A stretch of 64,000 bases of DNA from Chryseobacterium indologenes (GCF_002025665.1 NZ_CP018786.1:124001-188000); one strand, 5' to 3'; positions 24,500 through 33,437 are shown, counted from the first letter of the stretch. Numbers and translations: made by a program. Notes: generated by a model from the letters alone, not told the origin.

Positions 24500-25612
24500 A
24501 TGCTTAAAATTGTAGACAGATATATCATTAAAAAATACCTTGGGACTTTCAGTTTCATGTTGGTATTATTGTCTATAGTCGTATTGGTAATCGATGTTCA
24601 GCAGAAGATTCCAAGGATAGAAAATGCCAAGGCCATTGACCCCAAACTGGATCTGACCTATTTTCTTATCCATTTTTATCCTTTCTGGATCATCAATCTT
24701 GTGGTGACTTTCCTTTCCATTCTGGTATTTATTTCGGTGATCTATTTTACCTCCAGAATGGCAAATAATACTGAAATTGTTGCTATTATTAGTAGTGGAG
24801 CCAGCTTTCACAGGTTTTCCAAGCCTTATCTGGTAACCTCTATTTTTATCGGATTGATTGCTCTTGTGGTATATCATATGGTGCTGCCGTGGGCCAATAT
24901 CAAGAAAAATGAACTGGAAGCATATACTTATAATGCCGCCAATAAAGAAAAGATTTTAGGAACAGCACCTGCTTCTTCACAGCTAAGTAAAACGGAATAT
25001 ATTTTCGTTGATTCATGGAATAAAAGAGAAAAAAGAGGGTCTAGTTTTGTCTATCAGAAATATGATAAAGACAGAAAAATGACCTATGAGCTGAAAGCAA
25101 GTGAAGTATATTGGGATAAAGCAAAAAAACAGTTTGTTTTAAATAATTATCTGGAAAAAACTATCAATAAAGACAATACCGAAAAGCTCGGAAACGGAAT
25201 AGAATTAAGGAAAAATTACGGTCATTCGCCGGAAGAACTTTTCCCTAACGAGCTTTTGGGGCAAAATAAAACCACACCGGAACTTTTGAAATTTATTGAA
25301 AGAGAAAAAGAAAGAGGAAACAGCAACCTGAACTCTTATCTGAATGAACTTCACCAAAGAACTTCAATGCCTGTTTCAATTATTATTCTGACATTCCTGG
25401 CACTTTCCCTGTCGTCACAAAAGAAAAGGGGAGGATTAGGAGTTAACCTTGCAATAGGGATCTCATTGGCCTTTATTTTCGTGTTTTCATTCGAGGCTTT
25501 AAAAGTGGTCTCAGAAAATAAAAGTTTGTCTCCGGCTGTAGCCATGTGGCTGCCTAATATGGTGTTTTTACCACTTACCCTTTATCTTTATATCAAGAGA
25601 GCCAATCAATAA
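24500..25612 (+). CDS. LptF/LptG-family permease
   Basis: 370 aa. Membrane segments near residues 13-34, 55-80 and 98-120 precede a large periplasmic beta-jellyroll-like domain (about 130-265), then three more segments near 285-370. This is the LptF/G (YjgP/YjgQ) layout. Such subunits with LptB form the inner-membrane ABC exporter that extracts lipopolysaccharide and passes it to LptC/LptA. I cannot tell LptF from LptG. The 3' end overlaps the convergent birA gene by 7 nt. Confidence 0.88.
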   Translation: MLKIVDRYIIKKYLGTFSFMLVLLSIVVLVIDVQQKIPRIENAKAIDPKLDLTYFLIHFYPFWIINLVVTFLSILVFISVIYFTSRMANNTEIVAIISSGASFHRFSKPYLVTSIFIGLIALVVYHMVLPWANIKKNELEAYTYNAANKEKILGTAPASSQLSKTEYIFVDSWNKREKRGSSFVYQKYDKDRKMTYELKASEVYWDKAKKQFVLNNYLEKTINKDNTEKLGNGIELRKNYGHSPEELFPNELLGQNKTTPELLKFIEREKERGNSNLNSYLNELHQRTSMPVSIIILTFLALSLSSQKKRGGLGVNLAIGISLAFIFVFSFEALKVVSENKSLSPAVAMWLPNMVFLPLTLYLYIKRANQ

Positions 25613-26319
25613 AGGAGTTTTACTTCTTTGTGATAAAAGGAATGCATTCCGTCTTCCAGTTCGATCCAGAGTTCACCCTTTTCGTCTGCATGTCGGATGA
25701 TGCCATTTTGTCGCTCTTTTTCAATTTCAAAAACGGAGATCTGATCCTTTCTGAAAAGGTTTTTATTAAATCCATCCAGAATTTCCTGATCTGAAGGTAT
25801 ATTTTTAAGATTTTCAGACAAATATTCATGAAGGTTGAATGCAAGCTCTTCTAGGTCAAACCGGATCCCTGTCTGTGTGAGAAGTGATCCTGCATTGGAA
25901 ATTTTATCAAAATTTTCCTGAAGGATGTTGATCCCGGCTCCGATAATGAAATAATTATTTTGATTAATTTTTTTCTTTTCTATTAAAATTCCAACGATTT
26001 TTTTACCTTTAAGGATAATATCATTCGGCCATTTGATTTTTACCTCAGAGTCAGACAATTTGGCAAGGAAATCCCGGATCAGCATTGCGGTATAATAATT
26101 GAACATAAAGTCGGAGCACAGGATGTTCTGAGTATTCACTGCCAGCGTATAAGCCAGATTTTTTCCGGCAGTCTGAGTCCAGATATTTCCATACTGACCA
26201 CGGCCTTTAGTTTGATTAAAAGTATGAAGGCCTATAAAATTTGAATCTCCGTAAAGTAAAAACTTTGATATTTCGTCATTAGTAGAAGAACATTCTTTCA
26301 GGTAGAAGAGTTGGCTCAT
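25606..26319 (-). CDS. birA: Biotin--[acetyl-CoA-carboxylase] ligase, catalytic-only type
   Basis: 237 aa. TKGRGQYGNIWTQTAGKNL is the biotinyl-adenylate loop; VKIKWPNDIILKGKKIVGIL is the catalytic KWPND motif; FIIGAGINI and a small C-terminal SH3-like domain follow. The N-terminal HTH of E. coli BirA is absent, so this is a monofunctional ligase, not a repressor. It attaches biotin to the carboxyl-carrier protein. It converges on the LptF/G gene and overlaps it by 7 nt. Confidence 0.92.
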   Translation of the reverse strand: MSQLFYLKECSSTNDEISKFLLYGDSNFIGLHTFNQTKGRGQYGNIWTQTAGKNLAYTLAVNTQNILCSDFMFNYYTAMLIRDFLAKLSDSEVKIKWPNDIILKGKKIVGILIEKKKINQNNYFIIGAGINILQENFDKISNAGSLLTQTGIRFDLEELAFNLHEYLSENLKNIPSDQEILDGFNKNLFRKDQISVFEIEKERQNGIIRHADEKGELWIELEDGMHSFYHKEVKLLY

Positions 26320-26378
26320 TTAAGAAAACTTTAAGAGATTAAGAGGGTAAAAGTAAGGTTAAAGTAAAGAAAAAACAA

Positions 26379-26386
26379 TAAATTTG
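26379..26386 (+). promoter_or_regulatory. -7 box for rsfS-ftsH
   Basis: TAAATTTG matches TAnnTTTG, 20 nt before the rsfS ATG, in the gap between the divergent birA and rsfS genes. Confidence 0.6.
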
Positions 26387-26406
26387 CAGATTATAGTATT
26401 TTTTTA

Positions 26407-26772
26407 ATGAATAAAACAGCAGAAAAACAAGCGTTAATAGATAAAATCGTTGAAGCTATCCAGGATGTAAAAGGGGAAGACATTATGATCTTCGATCTTT
26501 CAAACATCGAAAACTCCGTAGCAGAAACGTTCGTGATATGTAGTGGAAACTCAAATACACAGGTAGCTGCATTGGCAGGAAGTGTAGAGAAAAAAGTAAG
26601 AAACGAACTACAAGACAGACCTTGGCACGTAGAAGGTACTGAAAATGCGATGTGGGTATTGGTGGATTACGTTTCAGTGGTGGTTCATATATTCCAAAAA
26701 CAGGTACGTGAGTACTACGACATAGAAGAACTTTGGGGTGACGCAGTCATTACCAAAATTGAAAATGAATAA
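26407..26772 (+). CDS. rsfS: Ribosome silencing factor RsfS
   Basis: 121 aa, the normal length. VEAIQDVKGEDIMIFDLSNI, FVICSGNSNTQVAALAGSVE, WHVEGTENAMWVLVDYVSVV and HIFQKQVREYYDIEELWGDA are the RsfS/Iojap core motifs. The protein binds ribosomal protein uL14 and blocks subunit joining when nutrients are low. It lies 21 nt before ftsH and is probably co-transcribed with it. Confidence 0.94.
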   Translation: MNKTAEKQALIDKIVEAIQDVKGEDIMIFDLSNIENSVAETFVICSGNSNTQVAALAGSVEKKVRNELQDRPWHVEGTENAMWVLVDYVSVVVHIFQKQVREYYDIEELWGDAVITKIENE

Positions 26773-26793
26773 TAAAAATTTTAAAAAGTCTAA

Positions 26794-28815
26794 ATGAATA
26801 ATAAAGGATTCAACTGGTTCTTTCCTATTGCAATCGTAGCTCTTTTGCTATTCTTTGGCTCCAATTTCCTTGGAGGTGATGCAGCAAAATCTATTGATGA
26901 AGATGGTTTCTTTAGAGAAATGCAGGCGGGCAAAGTCCAGAATATAATTATATACAAAGACATAGAGAAAGCTGATGTTTTCCTAACAAAAGAAGCAAAA
27001 TCGGCAATGGTTTCCAAAGCCGGAAAAGAAAACAACCCTCTTTCTGCCTTCGAAATGGCTCCTAAAGCAGATTTTTCTGTGAAATACGGAGATCTTCAAC
27101 TTTTCCTTCAGAAATTTGAACAGGTTAAGGCCAGCAATCCGGTTATCAAAACAACTAAAGATTACGGAACAGGTAAGAGTGCATTAATGGACATCTTAGT
27201 TCCTGCATTGGTTTGGATTTCTATTCTTGGATTATTCTACTTCCTTCTTTTCAGAAAGATGGGCGGTGGAGGAGGTCCTGGTGGACAAATTTTCTCTATC
27301 GGAAAATCTAAAGCGAAGCTTTTCGACGAAAAAGAAAGAATTCAGGTAACATTTAAAGATGTTGCAGGATTGGAAGGTGCTAAAGAAGAAGTTCAGGAAG
27401 TAGTAGATTTCTTGAAAAACTCTGAAAAATATACAAAACTGGGAGGTAAAATTCCGAAAGGAGTTCTTTTAGTAGGGCCTCCGGGAACAGGTAAAACCTT
27501 ATTGGCAAAAGCTGTTGCAGGCGAAGCTAAAGTTCCGTTCTTCTCACTTTCAGGTTCTGATTTCGTTGAAATGTTTGTTGGGGTAGGAGCGTCAAGAGTA
27601 AGAGACCTTTTTGCTCAGGCTAAAGCCAAATCTCCGGCCATTATCTTCATTGATGAGATTGATGCTATCGGACGTGCCAGAGGAAAAAATAATTTCTCCG
27701 GCGGAAATGACGAAAGAGAAAATACATTGAACCAGCTTCTTACTGAAATGGATGGCTTCGGAACAGATACCAACGTTATCGTAATGGCGGCAACCAACAG
27801 AGCGGATATCCTTGATAAAGCTTTGATGAGAGCAGGACGTTTTGACCGTTCTATCTATGTAGACCTTCCGGAACTTCACGAAAGAAGACAGATCTTTGAT
27901 GTTCACCTGAAAAAAATCAAACTTGATGATAATGTAGACAGAGAGTTTCTTGCCAAACAGACTCCTGGATTCAGTGGAGCAGATATTGCAAACGTTTGTA
28001 ACGAAGCAGCGCTTATCGCAGCAAGAAATAACCATACTTCAGTAACAAAACAAGATTTCCTTGATGCTGTAGACAGAATCATTGGCGGTCTTGAAAAGAA
28101 GAATAAAGCAATTAAGCCTTCTGAAAAAAGAAGAGTGGCTTATCACGAAGCAGGGCACGCTACGATCTCATGGTTGGTAGAACACGCATCTCCGCTTTTA
28201 AAAGTGACGATCGTTCCTAGAGGACGTTCACTGGGAGCAGCATGGTACCTTCCAGAAGAAAGACAGCTTACCACTACTGAACAAATGTTGGACGAAATGT
28301 GTGCAACATTAGGAGGTAGAGCGGCAGAGCAGGTAATATTCAACAATATTTCCACAGGAGCACTTTCTGACCTGGAAACAGTAACGAAGAGAGCTCAGGC
28401 AATGGTAACAATCTATGGATTAAGCCCGAATATCGGTAACATTTCTTACTATGACAGTTCAGGTCAGTCTGAGTACAATTTCGGAAAACCCTATTCTGAA
28501 GAAACCGCTACAAAAATTGATGCAGAGATCAAATCAATCATCGAAAATCAATATGAGAGAGCGATAAGAATTCTGGATGAGAATAAGGATAAGCTTGATG
28601 CTCTGGCAAGTAAATTGTTGGAAAAAGAAGTGATCTTCCGTGAAGACTTAGAAGAAATATTCGGAAAAAGAGCATGGGATCCTGAATTGACAGAGAAACC
28701 TGTTACCAATACTATTCCTGAAAAAGATCAGCCAATAGCACAGGAAACACCTCAGATCAAAGAAAAAGAAGAAGAAAGCGAAATTCAGGCTCCAGAAAGC
28801 CCAACACAGCTTTAA
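26794..28815 (+). CDS. ftsH: ATP-dependent zinc metalloprotease FtsH
   Basis: 673 aa. A first membrane segment at about 6-24, a periplasmic region, and a second segment at about 136-152 precede a Gly-rich turn. The AAA domain has Walker A GPPGTGKT (228-235), Walker [16 protein letters not shown] and the second region of homology. The M41 protease domain has HEAGH (451-455). The C-terminal tail is Glu/Pro/Gln-rich. FtsH degrades membrane and unstable cytosolic proteins as a hexamer in the inner membrane. It follows rsfS, and a strong terminator lies 25 nt after it. Confidence 0.97.
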   Translation: MNNKGFNWFFPIAIVALLLFFGSNFLGGDAAKSIDEDGFFREMQAGKVQNIIIYKDIEKADVFLTKEAKSAMVSKAGKENNPLSAFEMAPKADFSVKYGDLQLFLQKFEQVKASNPVIKTTKDYGTGKSALMDILVPALVWISILGLFYFLLFRKMGGGGGPGGQIFSIGKSKAKLFDEKERIQVTFKDVAGLEGAKEEVQEVVDFLKNSEKYTKLGGKIPKGVLLVGPPGTGKTLLAKAVAGEAKVPFFSLSGSDFVEMFVGVGASRVRDLFAQAKAKSPAIIFIDEIDAIGRARGKNNFSGGNDERENTLNQLLTEMDGFGTDTNVIVMAATNRADILDKALMRAGRFDRSIYVDLPELHERRQIFDVHLKKIKLDDNVDREFLAKQTPGFSGADIANVCNEAALIAARNNHTSVTKQDFLDAVDRIIGGLEKKNKAIKPSEKRRVAYHEAGHATISWLVEHASPLLKVTIVPRGRSLGAAWYLPEERQLTTTEQMLDEMCATLGGRAAEQVIFNNISTGALSDLETVTKRAQAMVTIYGLSPNIGNISYYDSSGQSEYNFGKPYSEETATKIDAEIKSIIENQYERAIRILDENKDKLDALASKLLEKEVIFREDLEEIFGKRAWDPELTEKPVTNTIPEKDQPIAQETPQIKEKEEESEIQAPESPTQL

Positions 28816-28837
28816 GACTCTAAAAAATAGAATTAAC

Positions 28838-28873
28838 AAAAACCTGACAACTGCAAAATTGTCAGGTTTTTTC
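28838..28873 (+). terminator. Terminator after ftsH
   Basis: AACCTGACAA (28841-28850) pairs with TTGTCAGGTT (28859-28868), followed by T. Confidence 0.88.
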
Positions 28874-28890
28874 ATATTTGAAGAGATATT

Positions 28891-28923
28891 TTGGACACTA
28901 TTGTAATTTATTTTCTATTTTTG
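28891..28923 (+). promoter_or_regulatory. Promoter of the LUD-cdsA-psd unit
   Basis: A -33 TTG (28891-28893) and a -7 TATTTTTG (28916-28923) are spaced by 22 nt and lie 27 nt before the TTG start of the LUD-protein gene. Confidence 0.65.
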
Positions 28924-28950
28924 TATAAAGTTGACTAAAAATAGATTAAG

Positions 28951-29532
28951 TTGAATTTATTCAAGAGGATTGTAAGCAAACTTACCAACCAGCCTGAAGA
29001 AGAGGACAAACAGAGCCTGGAGAAGCTTGGGGATTCGCTGAAAAATGCGGATCTTGACTATAAGTTTGCGCAATTATTTACGCATTCGGGGGGATTTTTT
29101 AATTATTGTGCAGATGAAGCGGAAGCTCTACAAACTTTAAATCAAATTATCAAAATTGAAGGTATCCACAATCTTTTTTGTTGGGATAAAGAACTTCAGA
29201 ACTTTTTGAACGTTGTGAAGTCTACCTATACTTCAGAACTGCAACCGTCTAATGACGCCGCATTCATCACCTGTGAATACCTGATCGCCTATGATGGCAG
29301 AATCATGCTTTCACATAATAATATTCTTCATTATCATTCTTCAAGGCTTCCCGATAGAATTATTATCATTGCCAATGTTTCTCAGATTGTAAACAACCTG
29401 AATGATGCTATGGGGAAAATAAAAAGGAACGGAAATATTAAGAACCTTACTTCCATAAGCGGAAGCCAATCGAAAATGGACAGTTCTTCCAATTCCAATA
29501 CAAAACTGTTTTTATTGCTGCTTGAAGATTAA
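28951..29532 (+). CDS. LUD-domain (LutC/YkgG-like) protein
   Basis: 193 aa, starting at TTG: no in-frame ATG occurs until residue ~116 and the N-terminus MNLFKRIVSKL fits the family. KFAQLFTHSGGFFNYCADEAEALQTLNQII, NDAAFITCEYLIAYDGRIM and LPDRIIIIANVSQIV match LUD-domain proteins related to lactate-utilisation factor LutC. No partner LutA/B genes are here, so a role in lactate oxidation is unlikely; in flavobacteria the gene regularly sits between ftsH and cdsA. The cellular role is unknown. Confidence 0.82.
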   Translation: MNLFKRIVSKLTNQPEEEDKQSLEKLGDSLKNADLDYKFAQLFTHSGGFFNYCADEAEALQTLNQIIKIEGIHNLFCWDKELQNFLNVVKSTYTSELQPSNDAAFITCEYLIAYDGRIMLSHNNILHYHSSRLPDRIIIIANVSQIVNNLNDAMGKIKRNGNIKNLTSISGSQSKMDSSSNSNTKLFLLLLED

Positions 29533-29556
29533 GCAACCACTTCTAAATTTTAAATT

Positions 29557-30429
29557 TTGGATAAAAATCTCATTCAAAGAACCGTATCAGGTATCGTTTA
29601 TGTAGCTATCATTATTCTTTGTTCTACTCCGCTGGGAGCACAGCTGCTGAACAATATTGCACCTGGTCTTGTCAAGCAACAGTATCTTTATCATGGATTA
29701 ATGAGCCTGCTGCTGATTGTAGGAACATGGGAATGTGTCAAAATCATGAAGTTTGGAAACGGCTATGAAAAATGGGTCGTATATCCATTGGTCATTTTTA
29801 TTTTCTACATGTTTTCCAAAAGATATTTTAATCACGATTTCTTTTTTGATTTCAGGCTTAGTGAAATACTGGCACTGGCACTTATTGGGATTGCTGTGGT
29901 TACTTTATTCAAATATCCCAACGAATTATACTTCGACAGTGGGAAACTTATTTTTACCGTAATCTACGTAGCACTGCCATTTAGTTTTGCATTGGGGCTG
30001 CCAAAGTTCTCAAGCTATAGTGATAGTTTCTCTTTGGAAGTTCTGTTTCTGTTTATCCTGATCTGGAGTAGCGATACCTTTGCCTATCTGGTTGGAAAAT
30101 TCTTCGGTAAACATAAAATGGCTCCTAAAATATCCCCTAAAAAAACATGGGAAGGTTATGCCGGAGGGGTTATTTTAACATTGGTTTTATCCTACTTTAT
30201 TGAACATTATCAGCCTGAGCTGAGAGGGAACTGGATGGTAGTAGGATTTTTGATTGCTGCCTTTGCTCCTTTAGGAGATTTGGTGGAGAGTCAACTGAAA
30301 AGAAACTTCGGTGTAAAGGACAGTGGAAACATTATTCCTGGGCATGGGGGAGTTTTAGACAGACTGGATAGTTTTATTATCTGCGTTCCTGTCGTATATT
30401 TGTACTTTATTATAGAAAAATTTATTTAG
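29557..30429 (+). CDS. cdsA: Phosphatidate cytidylyltransferase
   Basis: 290 aa with about eight membrane segments, starting at TTG (MDKNLIQRTVSGIVYVAII). The CDS family signature is at the C-terminal side: GDLVESQLKRNFGVKDSGN and IIPGHGGVLDRLDS, with the earlier SDTFAYLVGKFFGKHKMAPK. It makes CDP-diacylglycerol from phosphatidate and CTP at the inner membrane. The phosphatidylserine decarboxylase gene follows after 4 nt, which puts consecutive phospholipid-synthesis steps in one operon. Confidence 0.95.
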   Translation: MDKNLIQRTVSGIVYVAIIILCSTPLGAQLLNNIAPGLVKQQYLYHGLMSLLLIVGTWECVKIMKFGNGYEKWVVYPLVIFIFYMFSKRYFNHDFFFDFRLSEILALALIGIAVVTLFKYPNELYFDSGKLIFTVIYVALPFSFALGLPKFSSYSDSFSLEVLFLFILIWSSDTFAYLVGKFFGKHKMAPKISPKKTWEGYAGGVILTLVLSYFIEHYQPELRGNWMVVGFLIAAFAPLGDLVESQLKRNFGVKDSGNIIPGHGGVLDRLDSFIICVPVVYLYFIIEKFI

Positions 30430-30433
30430 TCTC

Positions 30434-31090
30434 ATGAAATTACATAGAGAATCAAAAGGAACGATTACCGTTGCGACCCTGCTTTTTATTATTCTGGGCG
30501 CTTTAGCAATTTATTTCCTTGAAATATGGTCACTGGTGATCATTATGCCTTTGTTGGTTATTTACGGTTTAGTATTCTGGTTCTTCAGAGTTCCGGATCG
30601 TAATATTCTTGATCACAAAGAAAACGTAATAGCTCCGGTAGACGGAAAAGTGGTAATGATCAAAGAAGTGGATGAAGATGAATTTATTAAAGGAAAAGCC
30701 ATCCAGGTTTCTATTTTCATGTCTCCACTCAATGTTCACATTTGCAGATATCCGGTTTCGGGAGAAGTGATTTACAAAAAATATCACCCGGGAAAATATC
30801 TGGTAGCATGGCATGAAAAGTCTTCTACAGAGAACGAAAGAACTACGGTAGCTGTTCAGACGATGACTAATCATAAAGTAGTCTTCAGACAGATTGCTGG
30901 ATATGTTGCAAGAAGAATCGTTTTCTACTGTAATGAAGGAGATAAAGCAAAGGCCGGACATGAGTTCGGATTTATTAAATTCGGTTCCAGAATGGATGTA
31001 TTCCTTCCTTTGGATACTGAGATTATCTGTAAAATCGGAGATATTACAAAAGGAGGTGAGGATGTTATCGCCAAACTGAAAGAAAATTAA
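30434..31090 (+). CDS. psd: Phosphatidylserine decarboxylase, short (type A) form
   Basis: 218 aa, the compact form common in Bacteroidota. Two hydrophobic segments lie near the N-terminus (about 12-50). Conserved motifs are VIAPVDGKVVMIKEV, SIFMSPLNVHICRYPVSG and KFGSRMDVFLPLDT; Ser185 in FGSR is where self-cleavage would generate the pyruvoyl group. It forms phosphatidylethanolamine in the membrane. A terminator follows about 20 nt later. Confidence 0.93.
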   Translation: MKLHRESKGTITVATLLFIILGALAIYFLEIWSLVIIMPLLVIYGLVFWFFRVPDRNILDHKENVIAPVDGKVVMIKEVDEDEFIKGKAIQVSIFMSPLNVHICRYPVSGEVIYKKYHPGKYLVAWHEKSSTENERTTVAVQTMTNHKVVFRQIAGYVARRIVFYCNEGDKAKAGHEFGFIKFGSRMDVFLPLDTEIICKIGDITKGGEDVIAKLKEN

Positions 31091-31111
31091 TATTCTTATC
31101 GTATATAAATC

Positions 31112-31143
31112 AAAAGAGAGCTATAAAGGCTCTCTTTTTTATT
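31112..31143 (+). terminator. Terminator after psd
   Basis: AAAAGAGAGC (31112-31121) pairs with GCTCTCTTTT (31129-31138) over a 7-nt loop and is followed by T. Confidence 0.87.
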
Positions 31144-31183
31144 TAGTAAATATTATCCTCATTTGAGTGTTTTAAGTTTAAAT

Positions 31184-31205
31184 TACGCATGAGTAATATT
31201 GCGTA
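31184..31205 (+). promoter_or_regulatory. 22-bp dyad, copy 1 (candidate activator site)
   Basis: Arms TACGCA and TGCGTA flank the ten-base centre TGAGTAATAT. The end of the dyad lies 32 nt before the -7 box at 31238. Two similar copies precede the next two transcription units in the same orientation and with nearly the same spacing. Confidence 0.65.
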
Positions 31206-31237
31206 TCGGAAGATGAATGCTTTTACGTGGAGATCAA

Positions 31238-31245
31238 TAATTTTG
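31238..31245 (+). promoter_or_regulatory. -7 box downstream of dyad copy 1
   Basis: TAATTTTG matches TAnnTTTG. No good -33 TTTG is present at the usual distance, which fits an activator-dependent promoter. Confidence 0.5.
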
Positions 31246-31451
31246 CATGCTTAAAAACACAAGCTCATGCTTTTAAGTGATCTGAGGTAAATGCTTATTA
31301 ATTTATTGTCAAAAATGGTATTTCATTTGAAAATTTTAATAAATTGTAGCTAGAAAACACCTTAATCATATCCTTTTTAATGCTGAAAAAGACTATACAT
31401 TTCGTTTTGTAGATTTTTTCTTTTGCAAGAAAGGCTGTTAATATTGGGAAA

Positions 31452-31501
31452 TTTATGCTTTCAGGAGTACGAATGCCAACTTAAGCTTGTGAAAGCATAA
31501 A
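31452..31501 (+). repeat. 11-bp perfect inverted repeat in the 5' leader
   Basis: TTTATGCTTTC (31452-31462) and GAAAGCATAAA (31491-31501) can form a hairpin with a 28-nt loop in the mRNA, ending 12 nt before the ATG at 31514. It could control ribosome access, or be a protein-binding site in DNA. Confidence 0.55.
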
Positions 31502-31513
31502 AACAACAACAAG

Positions 31514-32506
31514 ATGATTTATAAGTTTTTCTTTAAGGTGATCAACGACGAAGCGGAGAATATGGATGATGATTTTGAAAGTAGTTATCTTCATCTTATT
31601 AACCGGTACTTACTTTTATTGTTTTTCATATTCCTGTTTTATTCCATTTTCATAATTACTTTTTTCGGGGATATGCTGATTTCCATATTTCTTACCGTTA
31701 TTACCTTTTTCTGGTTGTTTTTAATGGCTATCAAAGGGAAAATGAAACGGTTCAGGAAGGTGTTGAAAGGAGCTGTTATCTTTATACTTGCCTTGTTGAC
31801 TTTTATTGTAAGCTTTTTTCATATTTATACTTACAAAAATGCGGGAGTAGAGTATTTCTACTTTTGTCTCTTGTTTGCAGTTCCATTTTTTCTGAACTAT
31901 AAAAAAGATTCTTTTGCTATCTTTTTTATTGCCTTTATGATCAGCATTAATTTTATTGCCTGCCTTTACTTTGATTTTGATTTTCTTCCTAAAAGCAGAT
32001 TTATAGAAAAAGAGGATTTTAAAACAATAAAATTGCTTAATATTTTGTTTTCAGTTGCCTCTTTCCTGATGGATATTGTTTTTATTACCCAGAAAGACGC
32101 ATTGATTCATGGTTTGATTTCCGATAAAAAAGAAAAAGATTCTACCATCAAAGATCTGGTAAAAACAAATGCGGAATTGATGAAACACCAGATGCTGATC
32201 AATCATCTTTCGGAAGAAAACATTCAGGAAATTTTAAATTTGGCGGAAAGTAATTCGCCGATGTTTTTTGAAAAATTTCAGGTGTTTTTCCCTCATTTTA
32301 TTCCTGATATTTTAAAAATAAATCCTAATCTGATCCATTCTGAGCTCTACTTCTGTGCATTGATGAAGTTGGATTTCGATACAAAAAGAATAGCGCAGTG
32401 TACCAATAACAGTATTCGGGCTGTGGAAAGTAAAAAGTACAGAATCCGGAAAAAATTAAATATTTCCTCAGAGATTAATATCAATAGCTTTCTTATAAAA
32501 ATTTAA
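31514..32506 (+). CDS. Membrane-anchored LuxR-like HTH regulator
   Basis: 330 aa. About six hydrophobic segments fill residues ~28-190, followed by a charged coiled linker (about 198-235) and a C-terminal region ending in a LuxR/GerE-like helix-turn-helix. Visible phrases are LIHSELYFCALMKLDFDTKR, IAQCTNNSIRAVESKKYRIR and KKLNISSEININSF. The same HTH type ends many Bacteroidota TPR-type regulators, but here the TPR sensor is replaced by a multi-pass membrane domain. The protein could transduce a membrane or envelope signal straight to DNA. The long leader with a hairpin and a copy of the 22-bp dyad upstream suggest autoregulation. No kinase or phosphoacceptor domain is seen. Confidence 0.8.
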   Translation: MIYKFFFKVINDEAENMDDDFESSYLHLINRYLLLLFFIFLFYSIFIITFFGDMLISIFLTVITFFWLFLMAIKGKMKRFRKVLKGAVIFILALLTFIVSFFHIYTYKNAGVEYFYFCLLFAVPFFLNYKKDSFAIFFIAFMISINFIACLYFDFDFLPKSRFIEKEDFKTIKLLNILFSVASFLMDIVFITQKDALIHGLISDKKEKDSTIKDLVKTNAELMKHQMLINHLSEENIQEILNLAESNSPMFFEKFQVFFPHFIPDILKINPNLIHSELYFCALMKLDFDTKRIAQCTNNSIRAVESKKYRIRKKLNISSEININSFLIKI

Positions 32507-32525
32507 ACAAAATTCTGATTTTTGT

Positions 32526-32547
32526 TACTCATACGTAGTGTTGAGTA
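32526..32547 (+). promoter_or_regulatory. 22-bp dyad, copy 2
   Basis: Arms TACTCA and TGAGTA flank the centre TACGTAGTGT. The sequence starts 20 nt after the regulator stop and ends 33 nt before TATTTTTA (32581-32588), a one-mismatch -7 box just ahead of the ATG at 32605. The arms differ from copy 1 at one paired position (G/C to T/A), so the dyad symmetry is preserved by a compensating change. Confidence 0.65.
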
Positions 32548-32604
32548 GCTTCTGATGGTATTTTTTGAGTTTCTTGTCGATATTTTTACTTAAAAAATAT
32601 TGTA

Positions 32605-33018
32605 ATGAATATTAAAGACATTCATATTGGAAACCTGATCAGATCTAAAGTAGAAGAATATCAGATTTCAATAGAAAGAATTTCCCGATTTTTAAACAGG
32701 ACGGAAGATGAAGTAGAGATGATGTTTCATGTCAAAAGTATGGATACTGATGTTCTATTAAAATGGTGTAAGCTTTTAAAATTCGATTTTTTTAGGTTCT
32801 ATACAGGTCATCTGATTTTGTATGCCCCTCAGGCAAGAATTGATAATGAGTTCACTCAAAAGAATGACACTCTGGTTTTCAGAAAGAGCATCTACACACA
32901 AGAGGTTAAAGATTTTATTCTTGATAAAATAAAAACTGGTAAAATGACAGCTAATGATGCTGTTAAAAGGTATAGAATACCCAAGACCACTTTATATAAA
33001 TGGATGAAAAAAATATAA
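32605..33018 (+). CDS. Small protein with a C-terminal helix-turn-helix
   Basis: 137 aa. The N-terminal half resembles an XRE-like arrangement (IHIGNLIRSKVEEYQISIER, ISRFLNRTEDEVEMMF, LLKWCKLLKFDFFRFY). The C-terminal 35 residues form a Psq/transposase-type HTH (KTGKMTANDAVKRYRIPKTT, LYKWMKKI). There is no catalytic domain. It may be a DNA-binding regulator or a remnant of transposase-like DNA binding. The following small HTH gene starts 1 nt after its stop, so they form a pair. Confidence 0.72.
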   Translation: MNIKDIHIGNLIRSKVEEYQISIERISRFLNRTEDEVEMMFHVKSMDTDVLLKWCKLLKFDFFRFYTGHLILYAPQARIDNEFTQKNDTLVFRKSIYTQEVKDFILDKIKTGKMTANDAVKRYRIPKTTLYKWMKKI

Positions 33019-33019
33019 T

Positions 33020-33340
33020 ATGATTCCTGATTACAAGCAGATTTATACCGATATTCTTGAAGAAAAGTTTCCTGAGAAATTATTGGATGCGGCCATAAGG
33101 CTTAAGCTGGAAACATTGCATTCGGCTTTTGATATTCTGAAATTTAATCAATTGATTTTTGGAGACGCCCAATATACCGTTGGATGTGATAATCAGAGAC
33201 TCCGTTCTTATGACGAAGAATCTATTTTGAAAATTCTCAGTTACCAAAAAAGAAATGGACTGACTAATCTTCAGGTGAGTCATCATTTTAAGATAAGCCG
33301 AAATACAATTGCCAAATGGAAAACAATTTTTAAATCATAA
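33020..33340 (+). CDS. Second small helix-turn-helix protein
   Basis: 106 aa, directly after the 137-aa gene (1-nt gap). A helical N-terminus (KQIYTDILEEKFPEKLLDAA, IRLKLETLHSAFDILKFNQL) is followed by a transposase-like HTH: SYDEESILKILSYQKRNGLT, NLQVSHHFKISRNTIAKWKT. It has the size of an IS3-type OrfA, but no OrfB, integrase core or terminal inverted repeats follow, so I read it as a stand-alone DNA-binding protein paired with its neighbour. The function is unknown. Confidence 0.72.
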   Translation: MIPDYKQIYTDILEEKFPEKLLDAAIRLKLETLHSAFDILKFNQLIFGDAQYTVGCDNQRLRSYDEESILKILSYQKRNGLTNLQVSHHFKISRNTIAKWKTIFKS

Positions 33341-33437
33341 AAGTGTTGTATCCTGTTTAATCCAATTGTTTTATTTTTTTCTATTACATAAGAAATAATT
33401 GATTTTATGCTGTTTTGATTTTGATTTTGAATTTATG

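Larger units (their letters stand above)
31144..31513 (+). other. Long non-coding leader region before the membrane HTH regulator
   Basis: About 370 AT-rich bases without a gene. It contains a 22-bp dyad (31184-31205), a -7 box TAATTTTG (31238-31245), and an 11-bp perfect inverted repeat (31452-31462 with 31491-31501) ending 12 nt before the start codon. If the -7 box is used, the mRNA has a ~260-nt 5' leader. The stretch 31246-31450 shows no other structure I can support. Confidence 0.6.

Noticed and set aside
32605..33340. Insertion sequence (IS3-like OrfA pair)
   Set aside because: No integrase-core orf, terminal inverted repeats or target duplication around the two HTH genes.
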